Shown one piece after another: positions 51,991 through 61,874 of a DNA stretch of 64,000 nucleotides. The DNA is from Desulfomicrobium apsheronum. GTDB taxonomy: Bacteria; Desulfobacterota; Desulfovibrionia; Desulfovibrionales; Desulfomicrobiaceae. The stretch spans positions 62,001 through 126,000 of the forward strand of contig NZ_FORX01000002.1 of NCBI RefSeq assembly GCF_900114115.1, written 5' to 3'. Within the stretch, counting starts at the first letter, position 1; every line of letters starts with the position of its first letter. The position numbers and the translations under genes were made by a program. The notes under the pieces were generated by a model that saw only the letters and a program-made list of their open reading frames with translations, had not been told where the DNA came from and ran no database searches.

Positions 51991-53178
51991 GTGTACACAG
52001 CATTCTTCGGGTTGCGTGAAAAACCCTTCGATCTACTTCCCAATCCCGACTTTTTGTATCCGAGTCGGGCTCACAAGCGGGCGCTGACCTATCTGACGCA
52101 TGGGATCAAGGAGCGGGCGGGGTTCATTCTGCTCACCGGTGAAGTGGGGTCCGGGAAGACTACCCTGATCCGCAACATGATCCGGTCGCAGCTGCGGAAC
52201 AGCGTCCTGGCCAAGGTGTTCAACACTCGTGTCGATTCTCTGCAACTCCTCATGCAGATCAACGGTGATTTCGGGTTGGATACGGACGGGCGGGACAAGG
52301 CCACGCTGCTGCGGGAACTGAACGATTTTCTCATCGAGCAGTATGCCCAGCGCCGCCAGGCCGTGCTGATCATCGACGAAGCCCAGAACCTGTCCGCCGA
52401 AATCCTCGAAGAGGTGCGCATGCTCTCCAACCTGGAGACGGATCGGGACAAGCTCCTGCAGATCATTCTCGTCGGCCAGCCGGAGTTGCGCGACATCCTG
52501 GCCCGGCCGGACCTTTTGCAGCTGCGACAGCGCATCCAGATCAACTGTCACCTGCAGCCTCTGAGCGCCGCGGAGGTCCGCGAGTACATCCTCTTCCGTC
52601 TGGAGAAGGCCGGCAACAAGACCGCCCTGGTCTTTGACGATGACGCCGTGGAGGCCATCGCGACATACAGCCGCGGTATCCCCCGGCTTGTCAACATCCT
52701 GTGCGATTACATCATGATCGACGCCTTTTCCTCCCAGACCCGGAACATCGAGGGAGGCGTGATTCACGAACTGGCAGCGGATTTGTCCTTCGAGGCTCAG
52801 TACTGGAATCCCGAGCCGCCGAAAAAAACGGAGGCCGCTGCGGCGATCGCAGCGCCCGAAGAGAAACGGGACACCTATGACGTGGCCCGGAATACGACAG
52901 CGCAGTCCAGGATATTGAGCGTCATCGGGTCCATGAACAAACGCATCGAGGAACTGGAATTCATGCCCGTCTGGGACCATGCGGCCATGCTCGACATGCA
53001 GGAACGGGTGGACAGGCTGGAAAAGTCCCTGGAGACCAAGGTCCGGGAGCTGCGGTCGATGCAGCAGCAACTGCGCAGTGAGATCGTGCAGCAGCTCGAT
53101 CCCCTGCCGGCCGAGGTCGACGTGAAGAAACGCAACGGGGCCATGAGAAGCATCTGGAATTACTTGTGGGGGAACTGA
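51991..53178 (+). CDS. XrtA-associated ExeA/GspA-like AAA ATPase
   Basis: 395 residues from GTG 51991, 8 bp after the kinase gene. It opens with the family's YTAFFGLREKPFDLLPNPDF; Walker A GEVGSGKT (about 45-52) and Walker B VLIIDEAQNL follow. A winged C-terminal AAA part ends near 270. The last ~100 residues are coiled coil with no membrane segment. It is a standard gene of XrtA exopolysaccharide loci; its exact work, perhaps energising assembly or sensing wall state, is not established. Confidence 0.92.
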   Translation: MYTAFFGLREKPFDLLPNPDFLYPSRAHKRALTYLTHGIKERAGFILLTGEVGSGKTTLIRNMIRSQLRNSVLAKVFNTRVDSLQLLMQINGDFGLDTDGRDKATLLRELNDFLIEQYAQRRQAVLIIDEAQNLSAEILEEVRMLSNLETDRDKLLQIILVGQPELRDILARPDLLQLRQRIQINCHLQPLSAAEVREYILFRLEKAGNKTALVFDDDAVEAIATYSRGIPRLVNILCDYIMIDAFSSQTRNIEGGVIHELAADLSFEAQYWNPEPPKKTEAAAAIAAPEEKRDTYDVARNTTAQSRILSVIGSMNKRIEELEFMPVWDHAAMLDMQERVDRLEKSLETKVRELRSMQQQLRSEIVQQLDPLPAEVDVKKRNGAMRSIWNYLWGN

Positions 53179-53242
53179 TTGGAACCGGCCTGGGGGACGT
53201 AACCGGCCATTTTAATTCCGAACTTCAACGTGAGACCGCACC

Positions 53243-54466
53243 ATGAAAAATTACCTGATGGCAGCCTTTCTTCTGATGATCGCCGTGTCTCCTGCCTGGG
53301 CAGACCCCGAGTGGAAGGCATCCTTAAGCGTGAGCGAAGAGTACAACGACAACGTAAAAGAGGAGCGCCACGGCGAAGACGATTTCGTGACCTCCGTCCG
53401 GCCCGGTTTGAGCTATAGACACGAGGGCGCGCGCACGCTGCTGGAGACGAGCTACAGGGGAACGTGGAACCATTACGCTTCCGGGACCCGGGATCAGGAA
53501 TTCAACCACGACGCCATGCTCCATGGCCTGCTGGATGTCTGGGAAGGATTTTTCTTTCTGGACGTCCGCGACACATACCGATTGGTCAATCAGGACCGGA
53601 CGCGCGGCGAAGCCGTGGAAGAGGACTCGACCATCGACCAGCTGCAGCAGAACATCTTCACTTTTTCTCCCTACATCACCCCGCGCTTCGGAGAGCGCGG
53701 TCAGGCCAAGGTCGGGTACGCCTACAGCAACATCTGGTACGACGAGGAAGATCGGGACTCCAAGAACATTCATCGCGGATTCGTGGACGCGGAATACGAA
53801 CTGACCGCGCAGACGGCCTTGCTCAGTGGCTATTCGTACACCCAGGAACTCTGGGAAGAAGAGACGCTGGACCGCAATATCATCTATCTCGGCGGCCGTT
53901 ATGCGTACGCCGAAAACGGCATCGTGTACCTGAAGGCAGGGCCCCAGCATACCCGGTACCGGGACCGCGATACCAGCTCCACAAGCCTGTTCTGGGATGC
54001 GGGTCTGGATCATGATTTCGGGTCCGTGCTCCTGCATATGAACACGGGAGTGTCCTTCGAGGACGATCCGGACACGGGCGAAACCTATGAGCGCAGGTTC
54101 GGCACCGTGCGGCTGACCAAGACTTGGTCCAGAACCACGGCCAGCGTGTTCTCCACCCTGGAAGAGTACGAAGACAGGAACGATGACGGCGAGGACGGAG
54201 AGGAGGTGCGCAGGACGGTGCTGGGAATGAGCCTGGCCCATGAGCTGAGCGAGCGACTGACCGCCTCCATGGGGCTGTCCCACGATTTTCAGAATCGGTC
54301 GGATGACGACACGCGGCGATGGTACGCAAACGTGGGCCTCAAATATGCCTTGAGCGAACGGGTGGGACTCGCCTGCTGGTATCGGTTCAAGGATTCCTCC
54401 TCGGATGACGTGGAGGAAGAATACCGGGTGAACCGGGTCGGAGTGCAGCTCACGATGACATTCTAG
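53243..54466 (+). CDS. PEP-CTERM-system outer-membrane beta-barrel (TIGR03016-like)
   Basis: 407 residues with signal peptide (MAAFLLMIAVSPAWA) and an all-beta body of alternating aromatic/polar strands, ending in VGVQLTMTF with a terminal Phe, as outer-membrane barrels do. Position and length match the barrel protein regularly found between the ExeA-like ATPase and the deacetylase in XrtA loci. It probably forms part of the secretion route or anchors matrix. It is 64 bp after the ATPase gene. Confidence 0.88.
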   Translation: MKNYLMAAFLLMIAVSPAWADPEWKASLSVSEEYNDNVKEERHGEDDFVTSVRPGLSYRHEGARTLLETSYRGTWNHYASGTRDQEFNHDAMLHGLLDVWEGFFFLDVRDTYRLVNQDRTRGEAVEEDSTIDQLQQNIFTFSPYITPRFGERGQAKVGYAYSNIWYDEEDRDSKNIHRGFVDAEYELTAQTALLSGYSYTQELWEEETLDRNIIYLGGRYAYAENGIVYLKAGPQHTRYRDRDTSSTSLFWDAGLDHDFGSVLLHMNTGVSFEDDPDTGETYERRFGTVRLTKTWSRTTASVFSTLEEYEDRNDDGEDGEEVRRTVLGMSLAHELSERLTASMGLSHDFQNRSDDDTRRWYANVGLKYALSERVGLACWYRFKDSSSDDVEEEYRVNRVGVQLTMTF

Positions 54467-54542
54467 GTCGCCGTGCGGGAAGATGCCGGGACGACGATGG
54501 CAGCGGCGGCGCGACGGACCCTGTAACGTTGGACGGGGATGT

Positions 54543-55439
54543 ATGAAAAACGCCTTGACCATAGATGTGGAAGACTATTTTCAAGTCACGGCCTTTGAAG
54601 GCGTTGTGAAGCGGCAGGATTGGGTGGTCTATCCCTCCCGGGTCGAGAACAACACCCGGCGGGTGCTGGATTTGCTCGATGAATTCTCCCTGTCGGGCAC
54701 ATTCTTCGTCCTTGGCTGGGTGGCGGAACATTTTCCGGGCGTGGTGCAGGCCATCGCAAACGGCGGTCACGAAGTGGCCTGCCACGGCTATGGCCACGAA
54801 CTCATCTACAATCTGGAACCTCACGCCTTCCGCGCCGATGTGCGCAGGTGCAAGGCCCTGCTCGAAGACCTGACCGGCGTTCCTGTTCTGGGTTACCGAG
54901 CCCCAAGCTATTCCATCACCAATAACTCCATGTGGGCTCTGGACATCCTCATCGAGGAAGGCTTTGCCTATGATTCGAGCATCTTCCCCATTGTCCACGA
55001 CAATTACGGCATTCCGGGCTCCCGGCGATTTCCCTACGATATCGTTCGTCCTGGCGGCAGCATCCGCGAATTTCCCCTGACCACCCTGTCGGTGAACTTC
55101 GCGGGTCGCAGGATCACCCTGCCCATCGCCGGAGGCGGCTATCTGCGCCTTCTCCCTGCGGGGGTCGTGCTGTGGGGGATGCGCAGCGTCAACACTGCGG
55201 AAAAGCAGCCCGTGGTTCTCTATTTCCATCCGTGGGAGATGGACCCAGATCAGCCGCGGATCAAGGCCCGGATGAGGTCCCGTTTCCGGCATTATCTCAA
55301 CCTCGACACGACGGAAGAAAAGGTCCGCAGCCTCCTTGGCGAGCTGCGTTTCGACACCATGGCCAGGGTGCTGGGGCTGGACGGGGGAAACGGCGATGAG
55401 AGCACGAGCGCGACCCGCCCGGAGGTTCCCCTGCCATGA
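54543..55439 (+). CDS. XrtA-system polysaccharide deacetylase
   Basis: 298 residues from ATG 54543. NodB-fold carbohydrate esterase with the metal/catalytic motifs TIDVEDYF, HGYGHELIYN, RAPSYSITN and the late FHPWEMD. The N-terminus fits the subgroup of XrtA loci and lacks a signal peptide, so it may act on lipid-linked intermediates in the cytoplasm or be exported in another way. The stop overlaps the next ATG by 4 bp. Confidence 0.93.
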   Translation: MKNALTIDVEDYFQVTAFEGVVKRQDWVVYPSRVENNTRRVLDLLDEFSLSGTFFVLGWVAEHFPGVVQAIANGGHEVACHGYGHELIYNLEPHAFRADVRRCKALLEDLTGVPVLGYRAPSYSITNNSMWALDILIEEGFAYDSSIFPIVHDNYGIPGSRRFPYDIVRPGGSIREFPLTTLSVNFAGRRITLPIAGGGYLRLLPAGVVLWGMRSVNTAEKQPVVLYFHPWEMDPDQPRIKARMRSRFRHYLNLDTTEEKVRSLLGELRFDTMARVLGLDGGNGDESTSATRPEVPLP

Positions 55440-56464
55440 GCGTACGCACGGAAACCTTTCAGGGCGCGGCAGCGGACTGGGATCGCTTCGTTGAATCGAT
55501 GCCCTGTGCGGCAGGGTATTACAACCATGCATGGCGGGCTATTCTGGAGCGCAGTTTCGGGCATGAAACCTATTTTCTGGCTGCCAGGACAAACGGCGCC
55601 ATAAGCGGTGTTTTACCGCTGGTGCACATGCGCGGCGTTTTCGGTAATTTTCTGGTTTCCCTGCCCTTTGTAACCTATGGCGGACTGCTCTGCCGGGACC
55701 AGGCTTCAAGCCAGGCCCTGCTGGAAGCCGCCGGGGAATTGCGTTCCCGGCTCAAGGCGCGTCACGTGGAGCTCAGGCACACCCAGACCGTGAACCCGGA
55801 TCTGCCCGCCAGAAGGCACAAGGTGGCCATGGTGCTTGCCCTGGCCCAAAGCGAAGAGGCGATGTGGACGGGTTTCAACGCCAAGGTCCGCAATCAGATC
55901 CGCAAGGCGCAAAAAGCCGGCCTGGAGACGGTCTGGGGCGAGGAAGAACTGCTGGACGATTTTTACACCGTGTTCGTGCGCAACATGAGGGATCTGGGCA
56001 CTCCCGTGTATGCGCGCTCGTTTTTTGCCAACATCCTGGCCGGTCTGCCCGGCGTGACCCGGATCGTATTGATCAGAAGGCAGGGCGAGCCCATCGCCGC
56101 CGGGCTGCTCTATTGGCACGGGGAGACTCTGGAAATTCCCTGGGCCTCGTCCATCCGGGACTACAACTCTCTTTGCCCCAACAATCTCATGTACTGGGAG
56201 GCCATTCGCCATGGCCTGCGCCTGGGGCTGCGCCGGTTTGACCTCGGCCGGTCCTCCCTTTGCTCCGGGACGTTCAAATTCAAGGAACAATGGGGGGCGC
56301 GGCCCGAAATACTGCAATGGCACTACCTCTTGTCCTCGGGGGCGAAGCTGCCGAACCTGAGCAACAGCAACCCCAGGTTTTCCATGGCCATCAGCCTGTG
56401 GCGGCGTCTGCCCCTGGCCATGACCCGCACCCTCGGTCCGTTGATCGTACGGGACATCCCATGA
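55436..56464 (+). CDS. FemAB-like XrtA/PEP-CTERM-associated protein
   Basis: 342 residues, GNAT-related FemAB fold with paired acyltransferase-like halves (GYYNHAWRAILERSFGHETY; WTGFNAKVRNQIRKAQKAG; RFDLGRSSLCSGTFKFKEQW). FemAB proteins in XrtA loci are thought to transfer an aminoacyl group to the polymer or surface component. Coupled by 4-bp overlaps to the deacetylase and the aminotransferase. Confidence 0.92.
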   Translation: MSVRTETFQGAAADWDRFVESMPCAAGYYNHAWRAILERSFGHETYFLAARTNGAISGVLPLVHMRGVFGNFLVSLPFVTYGGLLCRDQASSQALLEAAGELRSRLKARHVELRHTQTVNPDLPARRHKVAMVLALAQSEEAMWTGFNAKVRNQIRKAQKAGLETVWGEEELLDDFYTVFVRNMRDLGTPVYARSFFANILAGLPGVTRIVLIRRQGEPIAAGLLYWHGETLEIPWASSIRDYNSLCPNNLMYWEAIRHGLRLGLRRFDLGRSSLCSGTFKFKEQWGARPEILQWHYLLSSGAKLPNLSNSNPRFSMAISLWRRLPLAMTRTLGPLIVRDIP

Positions 56465-57699
56465 ACGGCCCCTACTTGCGTATGCTGCCGCCCAGCGCCT
56501 CGCCGCTGCGTCCCGCCGATATCGCGGCCGGGGTCAGGGCGTGGATGACCGGCCAGGGCGCGGAATCCCTGCGGCGTGAGGTGAAACGGCGGTTCGGAGC
56601 GCGGCATGTTTTTTTTACGACCTCCGGCCGGGCCGGACTCTCGGCCTCGCTGCGTGCCATGCGCACGCTTTGCCCGCAGCGGGACGAGGTGCTGCTGCCA
56701 GCATTCACTTCCTTTTCCGTGCCCTCGGCCGTGGTCAATGCGGGGCTCAAGGTCGGCCTTTACGATCTGCACCCCTGGACCCTGGCCCCGGATATGGTCA
56801 GCCTGGAAAAAGCCTTGAACCGCAAGACATTGTGCGTCGTGGCCTGCCATCTTTTCGGATATCCGCTGGATCTTCGCCCTCTGCGTGAATTGTGTCGTGC
56901 CCATGGCGCGGTTCTTCTGGATGACGCCGCGCAGGCCATGGGCGCTCGGGTTGGAGCGGAGTTGGCCGGAACCATGGGCGACGTGGGGCTTTTCAGCCTG
57001 AGCCGGGGCAAGAACATCACCGCCGTGGACGGGGGAATCATTCTGACCGACCGCGAGGACCTGGCGGACGCTTTTGGAGCGATGCCCGCGCTTTTCGCGG
57101 CGGTCGGCAGAATTCGGACCGCCCGGAACTTGGCGCTGGCGCTGGCGCTCATGGTCATGCTCCATCCCCGGGCCTACTGGCTGCCGGCCTCCCTGCCGTT
57201 TCTGGGGATCGGACGCTCGGTTTTCGATCCTGATTTCAGCCTTGAAGGTCTGGACGCGTTTCGGATCGGCATGGCTCGCAGTGTTTTTGACCGGCTGGAC
57301 GCCCTGAACGAAGGGCGCCGCAGCACTGCCGCCTCCCTGAGAGAAACCTTGCGGGAAGCGCCCGGCGTGCGTGTCATTCAGGCTGCCGATGGAACCTATC
57401 CCGTGTATCTGCGCCTGCCCGTCCTGCCTGTTTCAGGTGCCTGGCCAGGGGATTTCGCGTCTCGAGCGAAAGCCCTGGGCGTGATCCGCTCCTATCCCCT
57501 GGCCTTGCACCACATCCCGAAGCTCGCGCGTTATATAACGTCCGCCGGGGAGTATCCGACGGCCGAGATGCTGGCCGAAAACCTCCTGACCCTGCCGACC
57601 CACGGCCACGTGCGCGACAACGACATAAAGGCCATCGTGCGGATTTTCGGGGAACTGCCTCTGGAGAAGTGCGCAGGCTTCAAGGAGGTCGCGGCATGA
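56461..57699 (+). CDS. DegT/DnrJ/EryC1-family aminotransferase
   Basis: 412 residues from ATG 56461, which overlaps the FemAB stop; the longer open frame upstream is inside that gene. PLP-dependent fold: substrate loop TTSGRAGLSASLRAM, LPAFTSFSVPSAV, the cofactor-binding LLDDAAQAMGARVG, and probable PLP Lys184 in SLSRGKNITAV. Family members aminate keto-sugars, so this one likely makes an amino sugar for the polymer. Hydrophobic residues at about 228-260 are unusual and could give membrane contact. Confidence 0.9.
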   Translation: MNGPYLRMLPPSASPLRPADIAAGVRAWMTGQGAESLRREVKRRFGARHVFFTTSGRAGLSASLRAMRTLCPQRDEVLLPAFTSFSVPSAVVNAGLKVGLYDLHPWTLAPDMVSLEKALNRKTLCVVACHLFGYPLDLRPLRELCRAHGAVLLDDAAQAMGARVGAELAGTMGDVGLFSLSRGKNITAVDGGIILTDREDLADAFGAMPALFAAVGRIRTARNLALALALMVMLHPRAYWLPASLPFLGIGRSVFDPDFSLEGLDAFRIGMARSVFDRLDALNEGRRSTAASLRETLREAPGVRVIQAADGTYPVYLRLPVLPVSGAWPGDFASRAKALGVIRSYPLALHHIPKLARYITSAGEYPTAEMLAENLLTLPTHGHVRDNDIKAIVRIFGELPLEKCAGFKEVAA

Positions 57700-58814
57700 G
57701 CACGCTGTTCTGGCTTTCCTTCGCTGCTCTTGCGTATGCGTTTGCCGGATATCCTGTTCTGGTTCGAGTTGCCGCAGCCGTGTGGGGCAAGAGAATTTTG
57801 CGTGACGAGGGCGTTGTCCCACGCATCAGCGTGCTCTTGTCCGTGTACAACGAAGAGCCGGTCATTCGGCAGAAGATAGAAAATTTCCTGGCACTGGACT
57901 ACCCGGAAGACCGTATTGAACTGATCGTGATTTCCGATGGGTGTACTGATCAGACAGAGGAGATTGTTCGCTCCTTCGCAATAACTCGGGTGCGTCTTTT
58001 CATTCAAGAAGAGCGTGGCGGGAAAACCTTGGCCTTGAATCGGGGTGCTGCAGAAGCCACAGGCGAAATTCTCGTTTTTACGGACGCGAATTCCATGTTT
58101 CGTCCTGCAAGTATCCGAAAACTGGTGGCTCCCTTTGCCGACGCCACAGTCGGCTTGGTCAGTGGCCGCAGCATTTACGTGGATTCCGAAGGAAACGAAA
58201 CATTGGGCGGCGTTTATCGCCGCTATGAAGAATGGATCAAGGAAGGCGAGAGCAGGCTTTTTTCCATTGTTGGAGCGGATGGAGCGATCTATGCCCTGCG
58301 TCGGGATGTTTTTGAGCCGCTTAAACCTGAATTTATCAATGATCTGCTACATCCGATCCAAGTGGTCTCAAAAGGCTTGAAGGCTGTGAGCGAACCTTTG
58401 GCTCTCGTGGTCGAGGCCTGTGAAGATGATGGAGATGCGGAATTGAAACGTCAGACCCGGATCATGGCTCAATCATGGCATGTGTGTTTGCGTCATTTAG
58501 GTGGAATAATTCGAGACGGACAATATGGTTATGCATGGCAAATGGCTTCTCATAAAATTTTACGATGGATTACTCTGCCTATGCTCGGTGCTTTGGGTCT
58601 GAGTGCCTTTTTTAATCTTTTTAATTTCTTTCCCACGCTTTCTTTTGTCAGTCTCTTCTGGCTGGTTTCTTTTGCTTGGCTGGGATCAAAAGGGAAAGAT
58701 GGTATTGCAAGAGTCGCTTGGGTGTTTTTTGTTTTGCACTGGGCTGCATTGATTGGTTTGTATAAATTAATTATAGGGGAAACTTTTGTAAAATGGGAAC
58801 CAAGAACAAATTAA
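57696..58814 (+). CDS. Family 2 glycosyltransferase, membrane-bound
   Basis: 372 residues from ATG 57696 (AAGGAGG upstream; 4-bp overlap with the aminotransferase). GT-A fold: VLLSVYNEEPVIRQKIENFL, VISDGCTDQT, FTDANSMF as the metal-binding motif, and DLLHPIQVVSKG later. One membrane helix is at the start and two or three follow residue 285. G+C falls sharply in the last third, toward the AT-rich genes that follow. Confidence 0.92.
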   Translation: MSTLFWLSFAALAYAFAGYPVLVRVAAAVWGKRILRDEGVVPRISVLLSVYNEEPVIRQKIENFLALDYPEDRIELIVISDGCTDQTEEIVRSFAITRVRLFIQEERGGKTLALNRGAAEATGEILVFTDANSMFRPASIRKLVAPFADATVGLVSGRSIYVDSEGNETLGGVYRRYEEWIKEGESRLFSIVGADGAIYALRRDVFEPLKPEFINDLLHPIQVVSKGLKAVSEPLALVVEACEDDGDAELKRQTRIMAQSWHVCLRHLGGIIRDGQYGYAWQMASHKILRWITLPMLGALGLSAFFNLFNFFPTLSFVSLFWLVSFAWLGSKGKDGIARVAWVFFVLHWAALIGLYKLIIGETFVKWEPRTN

Positions 58815-58866
58815 ATATTTCATTATTTATTATAAATCAATTATGTAAATAATATATTTGCTAAAA

Positions 58867-59451
58867 ATGAAATCAAATAAAAATAAGTTAAAAATTTGGT
58901 ATTATCTAAAAGAATTTTACAGGATAATTCGATGGAGTTCTCGTGCAACTTCTTTTCTGCATGTTCTTGCAATGTGGGCCCCATTCAACTCTTGGCGTAT
59001 TTTTTTTCATAAATTACGTGGTACAAAGATTGGAAGAAAAGTTTATATATGCCAGGGTGCATTTTTAGAAGAGTCGAGACCATGGTTAATAAATATTAAA
59101 GATGGAGCTCGGATTGGGGTCGGTGTAATTATAGTTAGTCATGATGGTGTATATGTGCCGTACTTAGAAGGTATGCCAAATAAATATTCAAGAGTGATTA
59201 TTGATAAAAAGGCATCAATTTGTCCGGGGGCGATCATATTGCCTGGTGTCCACATTGGTGAAGAAGCGGTGGTCGCTCCTGGTGCAGTTGTGCATCGTGA
59301 TGTTGCTCCCAGAATTATTGTGGCTGGAATACCAGCCAAGCAAATCCTGCTGCTAGATGAAGCGCTTTTGAAGCTTGCGCCGAAAAAGCAATATTGGATA
59401 GAAATGGAGGAGAAAACTCGATATCCTTGGAAGTGTGATGATGAGTCTTAA
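58867..59451 (+). CDS. Left-handed beta-helix acyltransferase (WcaF/WbbJ-like)
   Basis: 194 residues, hexapeptide repeats (for example IGVGVIIVSHDG, ASICPGAIILPGVHIGEEAV, GAVVHRDVAPRIIVAGIPAK). The final GIPAK motif is typical of sugar O-acetyltransferases using acetyl-CoA. Strongly AT-rich compared with the flanking operon. Start chosen at ATG 58867; there is no strong ribosome binding site. The end overlaps the next gene. Confidence 0.88.
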   Translation: MKSNKNKLKIWYYLKEFYRIIRWSSRATSFLHVLAMWAPFNSWRIFFHKLRGTKIGRKVYICQGAFLEESRPWLINIKDGARIGVGVIIVSHDGVYVPYLEGMPNKYSRVIIDKKASICPGAIILPGVHIGEEAVVAPGAVVHRDVAPRIIVAGIPAKQILLLDEALLKLAPKKQYWIEMEEKTRYPWKCDDES

Positions 59452-60526
59452 AGTTATAATTTGCGAAGAACGCGATCAACAAAACTGGGATGAATATGTA
59501 AGTGATCATACCTATGGTCATTTTATGCAATCGTGGGCGTGGGGTGTTTTTAAGGAGCAGCAAGGTTGGCGTCCGATGCGTTTTTTTGCTCTGCGAGATG
59601 GTGCTCCATGTGGTGCGATGCAGGTTCTTACCCGTGGTGTACTTGGAAAGGAATGTCTTTTGTACGCTCCGCGTGGGCCCGTTTTAGATATGAATGATTT
59701 AGAAGTTATGGACTCTTTGCTTTGTGCTGTTAAGAGCTACTATCCGAACGGAATAACTTTACGAATGGATCCATATGTCAGGGAGGGTGAAATTGGGACC
59801 GACGTCTTTCGTGGCCTTCGTAGATTGCCTGAAGAATGGTCATTTTGGAATTGTCCTAAGTACGTTTTTTGGCTTGATACATCCGGTGGGACTGCTCAAG
59901 TATTTGATGCTTTTGGTACTAAGCAAAGGAACCAAATCAACTATCCCGCAAAGCGGGGGGTTGTTTTCGTGAAAGGCGGTATTGATGATGTTGATGATTT
60001 TTATAGGTTGATGGTTTCTATGTCACTGCAAAAAGGTATTGCATGTCACGCGAAACCTTTTTTTCAAAAGCTTTTTACAGTATTTTGTAATAATAAAATG
60101 GCAGATATTTCTTTTGCTGAAATTGATGGTGAGCGCATTGCTTGCGGTATGAGCTTGCGATTCGGTAAAAAATCATGGTTAATGTATGCTGCGACGGATG
60201 AAAATGGTTATAATTTCCGAGCAAGTCGTGCAGTACAGTGGGATATGATTACGTCAGCTTTAGAAAATGGATGTAAGAGATATGATTTTCGAGGGACGGC
60301 GACAGGTCGCAATCCGAGCTTGAATGATCCGGGTTATGGTGTTTATGAATTTAAAAAGAAATTTTGTCCCGAATTTGTAGTCCTTGATGGATATTATGAC
60401 TATGTTTTACGTCCGATTTTATATAAAATTTTTCGTTTTGCGGAAGTTTTTGCTCTGCCGCTTGCTTATAATACGTATAAAAAAGTTCATTCTTTTGTGG
60501 ATAGATCGCATGTTGCTAAATTGTAA
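59438..60526 (+). CDS. FemAB/FemX-like aminoacyl- or acyltransferase
   Basis: 362 residues; three starts (GTG 59435, ATG 59438, ATG 59441) differ by one codon each. Two GNAT-like halves: YGHFMQSWAWGVFKEQQGW and ITLRMDPYVREG in the first; KRYDFRGTATGRNPSL and VYEFKKKFCPEF near the end, the latter typical of peptidoglycan-bridge FemX/MurM-like proteins. A second FemAB-type protein in the same operon, AT-rich and not close to the one at 55436. The target may be a polymer amino sugar. Confidence 0.87.
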   Translation: MMSLKVIICEERDQQNWDEYVSDHTYGHFMQSWAWGVFKEQQGWRPMRFFALRDGAPCGAMQVLTRGVLGKECLLYAPRGPVLDMNDLEVMDSLLCAVKSYYPNGITLRMDPYVREGEIGTDVFRGLRRLPEEWSFWNCPKYVFWLDTSGGTAQVFDAFGTKQRNQINYPAKRGVVFVKGGIDDVDDFYRLMVSMSLQKGIACHAKPFFQKLFTVFCNNKMADISFAEIDGERIACGMSLRFGKKSWLMYAATDENGYNFRASRAVQWDMITSALENGCKRYDFRGTATGRNPSLNDPGYGVYEFKKKFCPEFVVLDGYYDYVLRPILYKIFRFAEVFALPLAYNTYKKVHSFVDRSHVAKL

Positions 60527-60542
60527 TTAAATAGTCTACATT

Positions 60543-61874
60543 ATGAATAAAAACGTTGTTTTCGTATCTTATCATTTTCCTCCGGATTCTTCCGTGGGGA
60601 CCTTACGCACTCAGAAGTTCGTCAAATACCTTCCAGAGCATGGCTGGAAGCCTTTTGTCCTGACAGTGAAAGAATGCCATTATCCTTCCATCGACAATGA
60701 TCGTTTGAAAGATATAGAGGCGGCTGTCGTTGAGCGGACTTCTTTCTGGCGAACTCCTTTGCAGTTACTTATCGACTTGCGCGATGGGCTTCGCGCCAAC
60801 AAGAAAACACCATCAGCCTCAACTTCGTCCGGTGGCAAACCAGGAATGACCACGACTTTTAGGCACTCTGGCTTGAAGCGTTGGTTGTTCTATCTCAACT
60901 GGTTTCCAGATGACAAACTCTACTGGCTTTTTCCGGCTCTTAAAAAAGGACTGGCCCTGATCAGGGCGCACGACATCCAGCGCATTGTGGTATCGGCTCC
61001 TCCGCGCAGTTCAATCTTGCTGGCCTATCTGCTGTCCCGGCTGACCGGGGCGAAGCTGGTCATCGATTTCAGGGATCCGTGGCTTCTCAGGCATGGATAC
61101 AATACGGATTTCTTCAAGCCGCAGAGGTTATTGGACGTTGAGTTTAAGCTTCAGACCCGCATTTTGCGGCATGCGGCTGCAGTGGTCACTACAAACGACT
61201 TTTTTCGGTCTGCTTTGCTAAGCGAGAATAACTTTCTATCTCCTGATAGCGTCCATGTGGTTCACAATGGGTATGATTTGGCTGATTTCCCCTCAATGCG
61301 AAGAGAGGAAAGCCGCGCTTTTTCCATCTCTTACTTGGGAACCTTCTACATGCAGCGCAATCCTGAAAATTTTCTGCGCGCCCTGGCGCTGTTCATGGAT
61401 GAGAAGGGGTTATCGTCCGCGGATGTGGAAGTTCATTTCGTCGGCGACACGGAGAACGCCTCTGGATCGCCTGTCCGCGCGATGATCGAGAATAACGAAC
61501 TTGGGGACGTGGTTTCGATATCTGCCAAGGTCGATTATGCACGGGCTCTCCAGATTATGTGTCAGTCCAGCGTGCTCTTGCTGCTTGCTCCGGACCAGCC
61601 CTATCAAATTCCGGCCAAGACATACGAGTACATGGCTGCTGGCCGTCCTGTTTTGGCCTTGACAGAAGCTGGTGCCACGGCGGCGCTGATCGCGTCTTCG
61701 GGATGTGGGATAGCCGTGGAGCCGGGCGATATCGAAGGCATCAGACACGCTCTTGCTCGATTGTATGAAGGCTATTTGAGTAGGACTGAGTATGTCTGTG
61801 ACGTTAGCATTTTTGAACGACGCAACCAGACTTCACTGCTCGCCGGCATATTGGATGGGATCAATGCAGCATAA
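60543..61874 (+). CDS. Family 4 glycosyltransferase
   Basis: 443 residues, GT-B fold. N-terminal VFVSYHFPPDSSVGTLRTQK is typical of the start; the middle has VIDFRDPWLLR; the C-terminal nucleotide-sugar domain has SYLGTFYMQRNPENFLRAL and IPAKTYEYMAAGRPVLALTE with the catalytic Glu region. Likely adds one sugar from a nucleotide donor in the cytoplasm. The N-terminal part has intermediate G+C, and the operon's usual composition resumes about 60.9 kb. Confidence 0.92.
   Translation: MNKNVVFVSYHFPPDSSVGTLRTQKFVKYLPEHGWKPFVLTVKECHYPSIDNDRLKDIEAAVVERTSFWRTPLQLLIDLRDGLRANKKTPSASTSSGGKPGMTTTFRHSGLKRWLFYLNWFPDDKLYWLFPALKKGLALIRAHDIQRIVVSAPPRSSILLAYLLSRLTGAKLVIDFRDPWLLRHGYNTDFFKPQRLLDVEFKLQTRILRHAAAVVTTNDFFRSALLSENNFLSPDSVHVVHNGYDLADFPSMRREESRAFSISYLGTFYMQRNPENFLRALALFMDEKGLSSADVEVHFVGDTENASGSPVRAMIENNELGDVVSISAKVDYARALQIMCQSSVLLLLAPDQPYQIPAKTYEYMAAGRPVLALTEAGATAALIASSGCGIAVEPGDIEGIRHALARLYEGYLSRTEYVCDVSIFERRNQTSLLAGILDGINAA

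Noticed and set aside
53180-53242. Hairpin from the two CCGGCC copies before the barrel gene
   Set aside because: They are direct repeats, not inverted, and do not pair.
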